This document shows, piece by piece, positions 1-8,383 of a stretch of DNA of 64,000 nt (within the stretch, counting starts at the first letter, position 1; each line of letters begins with the position of its first letter). This DNA comes from JAFAGX01 sp035623335 (GTDB taxonomy: Bacteria > Acidobacteriota > Terriglobia > Terriglobales > Acidobacteriaceae). Below the pieces are notes generated by a model, which did no database searches, had not been told where the DNA came from, and saw only the letters and a list, made by a program, of their open reading frames with translations. The position numbers and the translations under genes are program-made. The stretch lies in contig DASPTQ010000117.1 in NCBI GenBank assembly GCA_035623335.1, forward strand, positions 1 to 64,000. Direction: 5' to 3'.

Positions 1-369
1 ACTGAGCCCGATGAAAACGAACAGCAGCCAGAAGAGAAAGAAGAGCAGCTGCGCGCAATGGACCAGGAGGCGCTCGCTTTTCGTCGCGGTGCCATCAACT
101 AAAGACTTGTCACTGATGTACCCGGAGCGGCTCACGAGAACTTTTTCTTTGAGCACGTACCTGCCGCCCCCCATGGCGCCTCCCACGGGGTTCAGAGCAC
201 CCCCGGAGCCGGAACCCCGCTCTGTGACGACGTGTCCCTCCTCCGGATCGACCTTGCCGATTCGAAGAATGATGAGAGTTATGGAGGCGAGATCCGCGAC
301 CATGAGGAAACCGACCACCCACAGCATGGTCTGGCTGAGTTTCGCGATAGAGACCAGTGTCAAGTTCAC
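1..369 (-). CDS. Membrane protein, C-terminus beyond window edge
   Basis: The frame is open for 123 codons from a GTG at 369 to the first base of the window, so the end of the gene is missing. The GTG is preceded by AGGAG about eight bases upstream, which decides the start. A hydrophobic segment lies at about residues 14-37 and another at about 107-123, with a Gly-rich hydrophilic stretch between them. It follows the membrane gene ending at 407 by 37 bases on the same strand and probably shares its transcript. I do not recognise the family; a small inner-membrane protein is all the sequence supports. Confidence 0.6.
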   Translation of the reverse strand, partial: MNLTLVSIAKLSQTMLWVVGFLMVADLASITLIILRIGKVDPEEGHVVTERGSGSGGALNPVGGAMGGGRYVLKEKVLVSRSGYISDKSLVDGTATKSERLLVHCAQLLFFLFWLLFVFIGLS

Positions 370-406
370 GCTCCACTCTCCTAAGCAAATCCTGGAACCG
401 CTCAAC

Positions 407-961
407 TCAGGAAAACTTTCCGCGGTGCGTCACGCTGCCCTGGTCTCGCGGACTGTGCTGCGCTCCCGCTGCATTGGCCGAGCTTAGGCACTTGCCAAGG
501 CGATCGGCCATAAGCAACATGGTCCCCAGTAGAAAAACATAGCCACCCGAAATCCAGATGGCGAAGCCGCCACTGTTGAGCATTTGAAAGAGATCCACGT
601 CCTGTTTCACGAGGTCACGCCCTGCACGGGACATCGCGACGAGAGTCATTTTTTCCACGAACACTCCCATGCCCCCGAGGCAGCACAACCCGCCCGCCAG
701 CTTCCAAGCCCATGCGCAACGAGTCACACCATTCATTACTCGTAAAACGTGCCCGGAAATCATGGCGGCAGCACCTGCCGGGAGCAGAAAACCGGCGAAC
801 ACTCCCATTGCGAAGGGCCACACAACGTCCATGACTCCGGCATACTTCTGGTTGAACGTCGCGGTGAACTGTTGCGCGGCGGAGCGGATCTCCAGCGCCG
901 CGGCAATCACCACCAGCAATCCCAGTACCTGCCAGATCATCCCTTCCCGTCGTGGCTGCAT
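407..961 (-). CDS. Small multi-pass membrane protein of unknown function
   Basis: About 184 residues with roughly four hydrophobic segments: IWQVLGLLVVIAAALEI near the N-terminus, a second around VVWPFAMGVFAGFLLPAGAA, a third around LAGGLCCLGGMGVFV and a fourth around GGYVFLLGTMLLMA. I chose the ATG at 961 because GAGGG stands about nine bases before it. A GTG at 982 extends the frame but has no ribosome site, and an ATG at 940 is also possible. It sits in a leftward run of small envelope genes between a frame-broken membrane gene and another membrane gene. No enzyme motif is visible and the function is unknown. Confidence 0.65.
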   Translation of the reverse strand: MQPRREGMIWQVLGLLVVIAAALEIRSAAQQFTATFNQKYAGVMDVVWPFAMGVFAGFLLPAGAAAMISGHVLRVMNGVTRCAWAWKLAGGLCCLGGMGVFVEKMTLVAMSRAGRDLVKQDVDLFQMLNSGGFAIWISGGYVFLLGTMLLMADRLGKCLSSANAAGAQHSPRDQGSVTHRGKFS

Positions 962-997
962 ACATCTGCCCTCAGAGATCACGTCTTAAACCGGTGT

Positions 998-1511
998 TCA
1001 CCGGGTGTTCCAACTTTTGCTTGAATGCACGATGATCAATACCGCCGCCACCGCTACAAACGCGAGGATGTAAATCGCAACGAAGATGAGACCCCCGAGC
1101 AATCCCCACCCGGTCGCGTTCCAGCCATTGGAGGCCACGGTACTGGGGTGAGCAGCTTGCCATTCGCTGAACTGCTTCTTCATGAAAGCCGGGAAAATGA
1201 ATAAGAACGCGAACTCCCCGCCGAGCCCTACAAGCGGGGACAGGGCAACGGGAATCCAGATGGCCAGAATCGCACACTCTACTACCGCCACGAGGAGTGC
1301 GAGAGGCAGGAACTTCTTGGCGCTTCGCTGGTGGCCCATGCGACGAAGGTTGATGGCCACGACCCAGGCTCCGGCGCGGGACCAAAGAACAAGGCGATGA
1401 GCCCGACAGCTTTGGGTCGCCACGGCGCCTTAGGTGTCCCCGAAGGCAAGGGCGCACCGATGGTAGCGGATCGCGTGCCATCATGTGCAAATCGGTTTCG
1501 ATAATCTCCAT
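998..1511 (-). pseudogene. Membrane protein gene broken by frameshift(s)
   Basis: The main open frame (998-1423) encodes three or four hydrophobic segments and the stretch GAWVVAINLRRMG. Upstream of about 1380 the same protein appears to continue in another frame, reading APLPSGTPKAPW then PKAVGLIALFFGP, which leads straight into GAWVVAINL if one base is added or removed. A third frame supplies an ATG at 1511 with AGGA six bases ahead, just after the OmpA-like gene stops. At least one and perhaps two indels therefore split the gene. What I see is protein-like sequence jumping frame; decay versus assembly error is undecided. Function unknown. Confidence 0.55.
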
Positions 1512-1518
1512 AATGTTC

Positions 1519-2097
1519 CTAACTGGTAGTTATCGTGATCTCGACGCGCCGGTTTTTCTGACGACCCGCGGGGTTGTCAGAGCCATCCGGATTTGTGTTG
1601 GGAGCGACCGGCTTGGCTTCTCCCCAACCGCGAGTGGTTATTCGCGAACCGGAGATGCCCGCATTCTCAACCAGCCACTGTTTCACTGATGCGGCGCGGT
1701 TGTCGGAGAGCTTGAGATTGTAAGGGTGGGTACCTTTGCCGTCCGTGTAACCTTCGATCAGCACGGGCGACTTAGCATAATTCTTGGCAACCTCACCAAC
1801 CTCGCGCAAACTGTCAGCGGCTTCAGCACGCAAGCTGTATTTATCGAAGTCGAACAGGACATCGGCGTCGAGCTCGATTTTGATTTCGTGCTCGGTGACT
1901 TTCGCCTTGAGATCCTCGAGCACACTCTGAATTCCGGTGCTCACGCCCACGATGGTTATGACCCTGGCGTGAGCCAGCGCCGCCTGAGCGGCCGCTGCGA
2001 CGGCCGGCGAGTCCGGGTCGGTATATTTCTGGGCAGTTGCGAAGCAGGGGACAAGCAAGAAAAATGAGAGTGTTTTTAAGCTCCTCGGCGTCGCCAT
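1519..2097 (-). CDS. OmpA-family peptidoglycan-binding outer membrane protein
   Basis: 192 residues. An N-terminal signal peptide (LSFFLLVPCFATA) is followed by an Ala-rich helix and a C-terminal OmpA domain from about residue 75. The domain shows DVLFDFDKYSLR, the EGYTDGKG block, LSDNRAASVKQWL and ending GRQKNRRVEITI, the usual peptidoglycan-binding fold elements with the conserved Asp and Arg. Such proteins tie the outer membrane to the cell wall. There is no beta-barrel domain, so it is a stand-alone periplasmic or lipoprotein-like type. It heads the leftward run of small membrane genes and ends eight bases before the frame-broken gene. Confidence 0.85.
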   Translation of the reverse strand: MATPRSLKTLSFFLLVPCFATAQKYTDPDSPAVAAAAQAALAHARVITIVGVSTGIQSVLEDLKAKVTEHEIKIELDADVLFDFDKYSLRAEAADSLREVGEVAKNYAKSPVLIEGYTDGKGTHPYNLKLSDNRAASVKQWLVENAGISGSRITTRGWGEAKPVAPNTNPDGSDNPAGRQKNRRVEITITTS

Positions 2098-2130
2098 CTT
2101 TCCTCCCTAGCATGAACCGGCCTACCCTAC

Positions 2131-2718
2131 CTACTTGTCGGTAATCGGAACGTCTTCAAACGGGCTAGACAGCGGCGTCATGAAGTTAATTTTCTTTACC
2201 TCGGCTGGAGGGGCGGGGTACTTCGCCCACCACAGAAAGGTTTTCCCCGCATCGAGGTCAGTTTCGACGCCGTTGCCGGTGCTATTGGTCGACAAGACGG
2301 TGCCGTCAGAATCGGTAAGCATGAAGAATTTCTTATTCCCGGCAGTGACGTAATACTTCGCATTATCGCCAGCCGACGCATTCCAATGGGTGAACGTCAG
2401 ATGCGCCTTTTTGCTGGAGGTGTTACGGTATCGAACTTTGATGGTCAGAACACCCTCAGAACGTCGGCAATCCGTCAGTTCCCCCACGACACCTTCCTCA
2501 TTGGTTTCCTGACTCTGGATCACACCCGCTTGCTCAGCGGCAGGTGGCGCAGCGAGGACTGACCCTAGAGGCGCAAGCGGCAAAACCAAGAAAACAATGA
2601 GGAACGCGGGCGCAAGCCGGTTCCAATTGCGGGCAAACCAGCCCTTGCGTGGAGCGACTGGAGTTGGGCCCAAAGGCACCGCTGACGAACCTGATATTTG
2701 AATTGGCTGTGCGTTCAT
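2131..2718 (-). CDS. Exported or membrane-anchored protein of unknown function
   Basis: 195 residues. A Pro-rich cytoplasmic start is followed by one hydrophobic segment (LAPAFLIVFLVLPLAPLG, about residues 35-52) and a soluble region that looks like a beta-rich domain (LTIKVRYRNTSSKKAHLTF, then YYVTAGNKKFF). That region resembles DUF4352-like ligand or telokin-type domains, but I cannot confirm the family. It lies 33 bases upstream of the OmpA-like gene on the same strand and is divergent from the sigma factor gene. It is probably anchored in the inner membrane with its domain in the periplasm. Confidence 0.65.
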   Translation of the reverse strand: MNAQPIQISGSSAVPLGPTPVAPRKGWFARNWNRLAPAFLIVFLVLPLAPLGSVLAAPPAAEQAGVIQSQETNEEGVVGELTDCRRSEGVLTIKVRYRNTSSKKAHLTFTHWNASAGDNAKYYVTAGNKKFFMLTDSDGTVLSTNSTGNGVETDLDAGKTFLWWAKYPAPPAEVKKINFMTPLSSPFEDVPITDK

Positions 2719-3133
2719 GCTTGCTCCTTTGCCGGATCAGAGACTCCAGCGCCGAGACCGACATCGCCAACCTTCATGTTTACTCGCTATCTTCCGCCCC
2801 ACGGTTCCAACTCGGCCTCTATCTAGTAACGCGAAGAAACCACAGAAAAAGGTCCACATTTCTTTGGTATCGGTCGGCGGCGCTTCTGCTTTTCTGCACC
2901 AGGAAGCTGCAAGTAATTGAAACGACAAGCATAAACTTCGTTGGTTTAGAATTCGACTCGGTATATACTTCACGCCCATAGAGATCGCGATTTCCGAAGC
3001 GGAGTGGAAGCGTCGCGAGCTCATATCGATCTTCCCTCGCTTTCGTCTTTGTCTAATTTTCTAAGTTCGAGTGATTACGACTGCGCTGCTCGTCCATGCC
3101 CAGTAGTTCGGGTGATCGGGTTGAGACATCTTT
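2719..3133. other. Divergent intergenic region, 415 bases
   Basis: This gap separates the leftward envelope genes from the rightward sigma factor gene and must carry promoters for both. It is more A+T rich than the surroundings, particularly around 2910-3060, with candidate elements such as TTGAAA and TATATA. I found no pair with convincing 16-18 base spacing and no gene. Confidence 0.4.
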
Positions 3134-3718
3134 ATGGATACGCCAATCGCTAATGATGTAGACGCCCTCCTGGGGGAACTCGATGTGGACAATGACAAGG
3201 CAGTCGCAGAGTTAGTGGTACTGCTTTACTCGGAGCTGCGGAAGCTGGCGTCCAGTTATCTGCGGCGGGAGCGCAACGATCACACCTTGCAAACTACGGC
3301 CCTGGTGCATGAGGCCTATCTTCGCCTGGCCGATCAGAGAGAAATTCGTTGGAAAAGCCGGGAGCAGTTCCTGGGCATCGCTGCACAACTGATGCGCCGT
3401 ATCCTGGTTGACTACAGCCGCGGCCACGATGCCAAAAAGCGCGGCAAAGGCTTTGAGAGAGTCTTTCTGGAAGAAGCAGCCGGCGTTTCCAAGGGGAAGG
3501 CAACAGATGTCGTTGCCTTGGATGAAGCTCTCACCCGACTGGCAGAATTCGATCCGCAGCAATCCCAGCTTGTGGAGCTACGTTTTTTTGGTGGTCTAAG
3601 CATTGAGGAGGCTGCCGGAGTCCTGCGTGTTTCCCGCACGACGGCTAAGCGCAACTGGAACGTGGCAAAGGCGTGGCTTGCGCGTGAGCTGCGCAGAGGC
3701 GACGAGAAAGATGCCTGA
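3134..3718 (+). CDS. ECF-type RNA polymerase sigma factor
   Basis: 194 residues with the two-domain layout of extracytoplasmic-function sigma factors. Region 2 covers about residues 20-90 (LYSELRKLASSYLRRER, then TTALVHEAYLRLAD and FLGIAAQLMRRILVDYSR). Region 4 covers about 125-185 and carries a helix-turn-helix (LSIEEAAGVLRVSRTTAKRNW). The sequence matches the acidobacterial/planctomycete Sig-70 subfamily usually found beside Ser/Thr kinases. It overlaps the kinase gene that follows by eight bases, so the two are translationally coupled. By analogy the kinase may control the sigma factor; no anti-sigma gene is visible nearby. Confidence 0.92.
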   Translation: MDTPIANDVDALLGELDVDNDKAVAELVVLLYSELRKLASSYLRRERNDHTLQTTALVHEAYLRLADQREIRWKSREQFLGIAAQLMRRILVDYSRGHDAKKRGKGFERVFLEEAAGVSKGKATDVVALDEALTRLAEFDPQQSQLVELRFFGGLSIEEAAGVLRVSRTTAKRNWNVAKAWLARELRRGDEKDA

Positions 3719-6700
3719 AAAGTGGGACCAGGTCAAAGAACTGTTCGCGCTGGCTCTGGAGCGAGAGCCCGAGGAGCGAAGTAGGTTTTTGCTGCACGCC
3801 TGTGCTGGTGACGACTCCCTGCGCACCGAAATAGAATCGCTGCTGTCGAGTTTCGATGGCGCCGCCACCTTTCTTGAGGATTGTCCTAGCGCTGACCTGC
3901 TGTCCGTACAGTCGCCCGCGATGGCGGGGAAAATCATTGGGCCGTACCGCATCATCCGCGAGATTGGGCAGGGCGGCATGGCGGTAGTCTATTTGGCTGA
4001 GCGTGCGGATGACCAGTATCGCAAACGTGTCGCCATCAAGATGCTGACGCCAGGGACTAAGCGGGATGAAATCCTTCGGCGTTTTCGCAATGAGCGACAG
4101 GTCCTGGCAGCTCTGGACCACCCCAGCATCGTACGACTCCTCGACGGTGGGAGCACGGAAGAAGGCTTGCCTTATCTGATCATGGAGTACGTCGAGGGCG
4201 TTCGTATCGACGAATATTGTGATACCCACAGATTGTCGATCACCGAACGTTTGGTGTTGTTCCGTGCAGTCTGCCAGGCAGTGCAATACGCCCATGAAAC
4301 CCTCGTCATCCATCGTGATCTGAAGCCCAGCAATATCCTGATTACCAAGGAGGGCGTGGTTCGGCTCTTGGATTTTGGCATTGCCAAAGTGCTTAACCCG
4401 CAATGGTCCCCGGACACAACTGTTACCCGAACCGATGGGCGTCCCATGACACCCGAATACGCGAGTCCCGAACAGTTGCGCGGAGCACTGATCACAAAGG
4501 CCACGGATATCTATTCACTCGGAGTGTTGCTTTACGAGTTGTTGACGGGACATCGGCCATATCAGGTTGGTCACAATTCTGCTTTGGAGATCGCGCGGCA
4601 CCGTTACACCGAGGAACCGGCGAAGCCGAGCGTGGCAGTCAGCAGGATTGACGAAAAGACGTCTCACGATGGCAGCACGCGAACGGTCATCACCCCTCAA
4701 TTGGTTGCTGAAGGACGGGCTATTCGCGCCGAAGATCTGCGTCGTCGCTTGCGCGGCGATCTCGACACCATTGTGATGAAGGCAATCCGAACGGAGCCGG
4801 ACGATCGTTATGCCTCCGCGGAAGAGTTCGCCAAGGATATTGAGCGGCACCTTTCGGGCTTGCCCATTAAAGCCCGTAAACCTACTCTTCTCTACCGCGG
4901 CGGAAAATTCGCCCATCGGCACAGGGAGTCGTTGACTACCGCCATACTGATACTTGCTGTGACAGCGGGTTTGGGGTTATGGGCAGCGCTCAGGTTGTGG
5001 AAACAGAACTATGCCGCCGAGCCACTGCCCAGCCTACTTCACGTTCGAATGCGTCCCTCGGTCGCTATATTGGGTTTTAAGAATCTCTCCGGCCGCCCAG
5101 ACACCGCTTGGATTTCGACCGCGCTGTCGGAGATGTTGACGGCGGAACTAGCAGCCGGTGAGCAATTGCGCGCGGTACCGGACGAGACGGTCGCGCGAAT
5201 GAAAATCGACCTTGGTCTTACTGATGTAGAGAGTCTGCCTCCCGACGCATTGCCTCGAGTTCGCAAGAACCTGGCAAGCGACTTCATCATTCTCGGCTCA
5301 TATCTCGACCTGGGAGAAGAAAGAGGAGGCCAAATTCGTCTCGACCTTCGCCTCGAAGATACTGTCAAGGGAGAAACCGTCGCTGCTGTCTCGGAATCGG
5401 GCACGGAGAAAACCATAATCGACCTGGTTTCGCAGGTTGGTGCACGCTTGCGCCAGCAGTTCGGGCTGGAGAAGCTTTCTCAAATCGAATCCGATGGAGT
5501 GAGATCCGAGCTACCGTCGAATCCGGAAGCAATGCGTTCCTATTCGCAAGGACTCGCCAAGATCAGGGCCTTTGATGCACTATCGGCACGGGAACTCCTC
5601 AGCGACGCCATCGCCGCCGATCCCTCGTTTCCTCTTGCTCACTCTGAGCTAGCACGGACGTGGTCGTCTCTCGGGTATGACTTCAACGCACAGCAGGAAG
5701 CAAAGAAAGCCCTGGATGGAGCGGGCAATCTTTCGCGTGAGAAGCACTTGCTGGTCGAGGCCCGCTTCTATGAGACCAGCAGGGATTGGGCGAAGGCCAT
5801 CGAAGCCTATCAGACGCTATTCAGCTTCTTCCCCGACAATCTAGACTACGGCTTGCAGCTGACAAACGCTGAAACCGCCGGCGGCCGAGGCAAAGATGCT
5901 TTGAAGAGCTTGGCCGCTCTGGATGTTTTGGGGGCGCAGACAAAGGAAAACCCGCGAATCGATTTGGCCAGATCGGACGCAGCTGCGTCGCTCGGCGACC
6001 ACAAACTCAGGCGAGATGCGGCAGAGCTCGCGGCGCAAAAAGCAAGTGAACAGGGGGCAAAACTCCTGGCGGCTCGGGCACGAGATTCTGAGTGCCGGGC
6101 TTTAGCGGATCTTGGCGAAAACGAAAAGGCCAAAAGTGCCTGTGAAGAAGCCATGCAGATCTACACTGCCGCGGGAGATCGCGGCGGTTTGGCGCAAACC
6201 CTGCACGACATGGCTGAGGTTCCCATCAATCAAGGGGATTTCGCTGCGGCTGAGAAGTTGTACAGTCAATCGCTTACCATCGCGCGAGCCATCGGCAATC
6301 AGAAGGGTCAAGCGAGAGAACTGATGGACCTCGCCTTGATTTCTGCCAAGAAAGGCGATTTCACCATCGCGCGACGGATGTATGACGAGTCGTTCCGGAG
6401 TTACCAAAAGGCGAGTGACAAGTATGGAATGGCCAGCGTGATGGGCAACACTGGCAACCTCTTGCGTGAACAAGGAAAGTTGCAAGACGCACTCAACGAT
6501 TTTCAGAAGACGTTCGAGTTGTCAAACGAGGTGGGACATCGGGTTTCAGCTGCGCAAGCCCTGGGGGCGATCGGAACCGTCTTGCGAGAAAAAGGGGATC
6601 TTGCTGGGGCTTACCGAATGTACCAACAGGAATTGACTACTATGCGCGATACCGGCGCAAAAGTCCTTTACGCTTCCACACTCGTTGAGGTTGGGAAAGT

Positions 6701-7304
6701 TTTGCGACAACAGGCGGAAGCGGACAAAGCACGCCAGGCTTATCTTGAGGCGCTCTCCCTGCAAGAGGAACTGGGAAATAAGAGTGACGCTGCCGAAACT
6801 CGTCTGGCGCTGGCCGAATTGGATTGCGATTCCGGCAAAGGAACCGAGGCCGAACAACTCAGCCGTGCGGCGGTCGAAGTATTTCGTGCAGATGCTTACG
6901 CGGAGGACGAGATCTTCGCACAATCGATGTTATCCAGAGCCCTTCTTCAACAGGGAAAGCTAGACGAGGCGCGCGCAGCCATTGCCGAAGCCGTCGGACT
7001 TTCGGAAAAGAGTCAGGATGTATCCGTTCGCATCCCTGTGATTATTGATCATGCCTACGTCATGGCAGCTGGAAAAAACCTGGGCGGCGCGGAGACCACC
7101 GCTCAAGAAGCGCTGACCCGGGCGTACAACCTGGGTCTTTTTCGATTGCAACTGGAAGCCTCTCTCGCCCTGGGTCAGATTCAGATGACGGGGCCAAATC
7201 GCGCTGCGGGTAGCTCTCGGCTCAACTCGCTGGAGAAAACCGCCCGCGCTAGAGGGTTTGAATTGATTGCACGAAAAGCAGCTAATGGCAAGGGTGCTTT
7301 GTAA
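3711..7304 (+). CDS. Transmembrane Ser/Thr protein kinase with TolB-like and TPR domains
   Basis: 1197 residues from the ATG at 3711, which lies inside the sigma factor gene; the frame stays open farther upstream but without support. The kinase domain (about 75-395) has the Gly loop IGQGGMAVVY, VAIKM, catalytic HRDLKPSN near 200, DFGIAK near 221 and MTPEYASPEQL, so it looks active. One membrane span follows at about 408-428 (ILILAVTAGLGLWAAL). The outside part starts with a TolB/FlgO-like region (VAILGFKNLSGRPDTAWIS, about 445-600) and continues as many TPR repeats to the end. This is the PknB-type receptor layout common in acidobacteria, probably sensing in the periplasm and signalling inside. 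Confidence 0.93.
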   Translation: MPEKWDQVKELFALALEREPEERSRFLLHACAGDDSLRTEIESLLSSFDGAATFLEDCPSADLLSVQSPAMAGKIIGPYRIIREIGQGGMAVVYLAERADDQYRKRVAIKMLTPGTKRDEILRRFRNERQVLAALDHPSIVRLLDGGSTEEGLPYLIMEYVEGVRIDEYCDTHRLSITERLVLFRAVCQAVQYAHETLVIHRDLKPSNILITKEGVVRLLDFGIAKVLNPQWSPDTTVTRTDGRPMTPEYASPEQLRGALITKATDIYSLGVLLYELLTGHRPYQVGHNSALEIARHRYTEEPAKPSVAVSRIDEKTSHDGSTRTVITPQLVAEGRAIRAEDLRRRLRGDLDTIVMKAIRTEPDDRYASAEEFAKDIERHLSGLPIKARKPTLLYRGGKFAHRHRESLTTAILILAVTAGLGLWAALRLWKQNYAAEPLPSLLHVRMRPSVAILGFKNLSGRPDTAWISTALSEMLTAELAAGEQLRAVPDETVARMKIDLGLTDVESLPPDALPRVRKNLASDFIILGSYLDLGEERGGQIRLDLRLEDTVKGETVAAVSESGTEKTIIDLVSQVGARLRQQFGLEKLSQIESDGVRSELPSNPEAMRSYSQGLAKIRAFDALSARELLSDAIAADPSFPLAHSELARTWSSLGYDFNAQQEAKKALDGAGNLSREKHLLVEARFYETSRDWAKAIEAYQTLFSFFPDNLDYGLQLTNAETAGGRGKDALKSLAALDVLGAQTKENPRIDLARSDAAASLGDHKLRRDAAELAAQKASEQGAKLLAARARDSECRALADLGENEKAKSACEEAMQIYTAAGDRGGLAQTLHDMAEVPINQGDFAAAEKLYSQSLTIARAIGNQKGQARELMDLALISAKKGDFTIARRMYDESFRSYQKASDKYGMASVMGNTGNLLREQGKLQDALNDFQKTFELSNEVGHRVSAAQALGAIGTVLREKGDLAGAYRMYQQELTTMRDTGAKVLYASTLVEVGKVLRQQAEADKARQAYLEALSLQEELGNKSDAAETRLALAELDCDSGKGTEAEQLSRAAVEVFRADAYAEDEIFAQSMLSRALLQQGKLDEARAAIAEAVGLSEKSQDVSVRIPVIIDHAYVMAAGKNLGGAETTAQEALTRAYNLGLFRLQLEASLALGQIQMTGPNRAAGSSRLNSLEKTARARGFELIARKAANGKGAL

Positions 7305-7493
7305 GCCTGTCCAATACAGAGCGAACTGACCTCGACGAATTAGTGGCGATTTTCGAGAACGCAGGTCCCGGAGCAGTCGGAGAGTCTTGCCGCTCCGAGC
7401 CTGTCCTTACTCTGCATTCGACTCGTAGTAATTTTCATGAGATTTAGCGGGACGCAGGCCCAAATTGACACGCGGGACGGCCCAACACCGCCA

Positions 7494-7690
7494 ACGGCCA
7501 CAGCGCTCTGTTCAACAACACCACGGGCAACAGCAAGACTGCCGTCGGCTACCAGTCGTTTTCGAACCTCGGGTCTACGAGCGGGACGACGGGAAGTTCC
7601 AACATCGCGTTCGGTTACCAGGCCCGTAGCAGCTACACCGCGAACGAAACCGGAACATCGACATCGGCGCTCCCGGGACGGTGAGTGACT
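7494..7690 (+). pseudogene. Fragment of a head-repeat (YadA/peptidase S74-type) surface protein
   Basis: The bases from 7494 read NTANGHSALFNNTTGNSKT, AVGYQSFSNL and SSNIAFGYQAR, the Ser/Gly/Asn-rich repeat typical of trimeric adhesin heads and tail-fibre-like surface proteins. The frame has no start and breaks near 7653. After one inserted or deleted base the text resumes as GNIDIGAPGTVSDS, as expected for the end of such a repeat block. Neither end of a gene is present. I read it as a leftover of a large surface protein gene. Confidence 0.6.
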
Positions 7691-7828
7691 CGCTGTACAT
7701 ACAACTGATACATAAATCCTTCGTTGCCATTCGCAATCGATTCAAGAGCTTCTGCCGAGCAGTTCCCTCTGCATTTCCTTGCGTTTCGCAGAGAGTCAGT
7801 GTAATCCTTGGAGCGGAGAGAACCAGCT

Positions 7829-8209
7829 GTGTGTTTTTCTGCCACAGTGAACTTTGTGGGCAGCGGCGTCCTAGGCGCCGTCGGCGTCGTAACCTTGACG
7901 AGGGTGAAACACAGGCGCGAACTGCTCTTTGCAGCGCTTCCCACGCTGTTTGCTGTTCATCAGTTCATTGAAGGGTTCGTCTGGCTGGGATTGGATGGGA
8001 TTCTTTCGCCTGCGGTGGCGCACGACATGGGTGCCGCGTTCATGCTCTATGCGCAGGGACTCCTCCCCTTCTTGCTTCCGCTAAGCGTGCTGCTGTTCGA
8101 GCCGAACCGGACGAGCCGCCAGAGGATGCTGCCGTTCCTTGTGCTCGGCGGAGCCACTACGCTCTATATTTTGTGGGCGCTGACAGCATTTCCTTTACAG
8201 CAGAAGGCA
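7829..8209 (+). pseudogene. Truncated DUF6629-like membrane protein
   Basis: The GTG at 7829 opens a frame reading MCFSATVNFVGSGVLG, then RRELLFAALPTLFAVHQFIEGF and several hydrophobic helices. This is the pattern of the DUF6629 family of multi-pass membrane proteins, which begin with the same MCFSA block. The family-like text stops at ILWALTAFPLQ near 8209. The frame then runs on through unrelated Pro/Ser-rich sequence with no stop until it merges with the next gene. About half of a normal protein is missing, so the gene is probably dead. The family name is from memory. Confidence 0.6.
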
Positions 8210-8383
8210 GTTCAATCTCAGCTACGTCCGCTTCGCCCTCGATGCTCTCCAACCTCTCCCGTTGTTCAGCGACCTTCCTTCTCCCCAGCTAATCGGCCCC
8301 AATCGCAGGTTGTCCTGAACTTAGGCCATGAGGCTCTTCCTTGGGGATCCAAACATCAAAGCGCGAGAGCGACTGGAGGTAGT

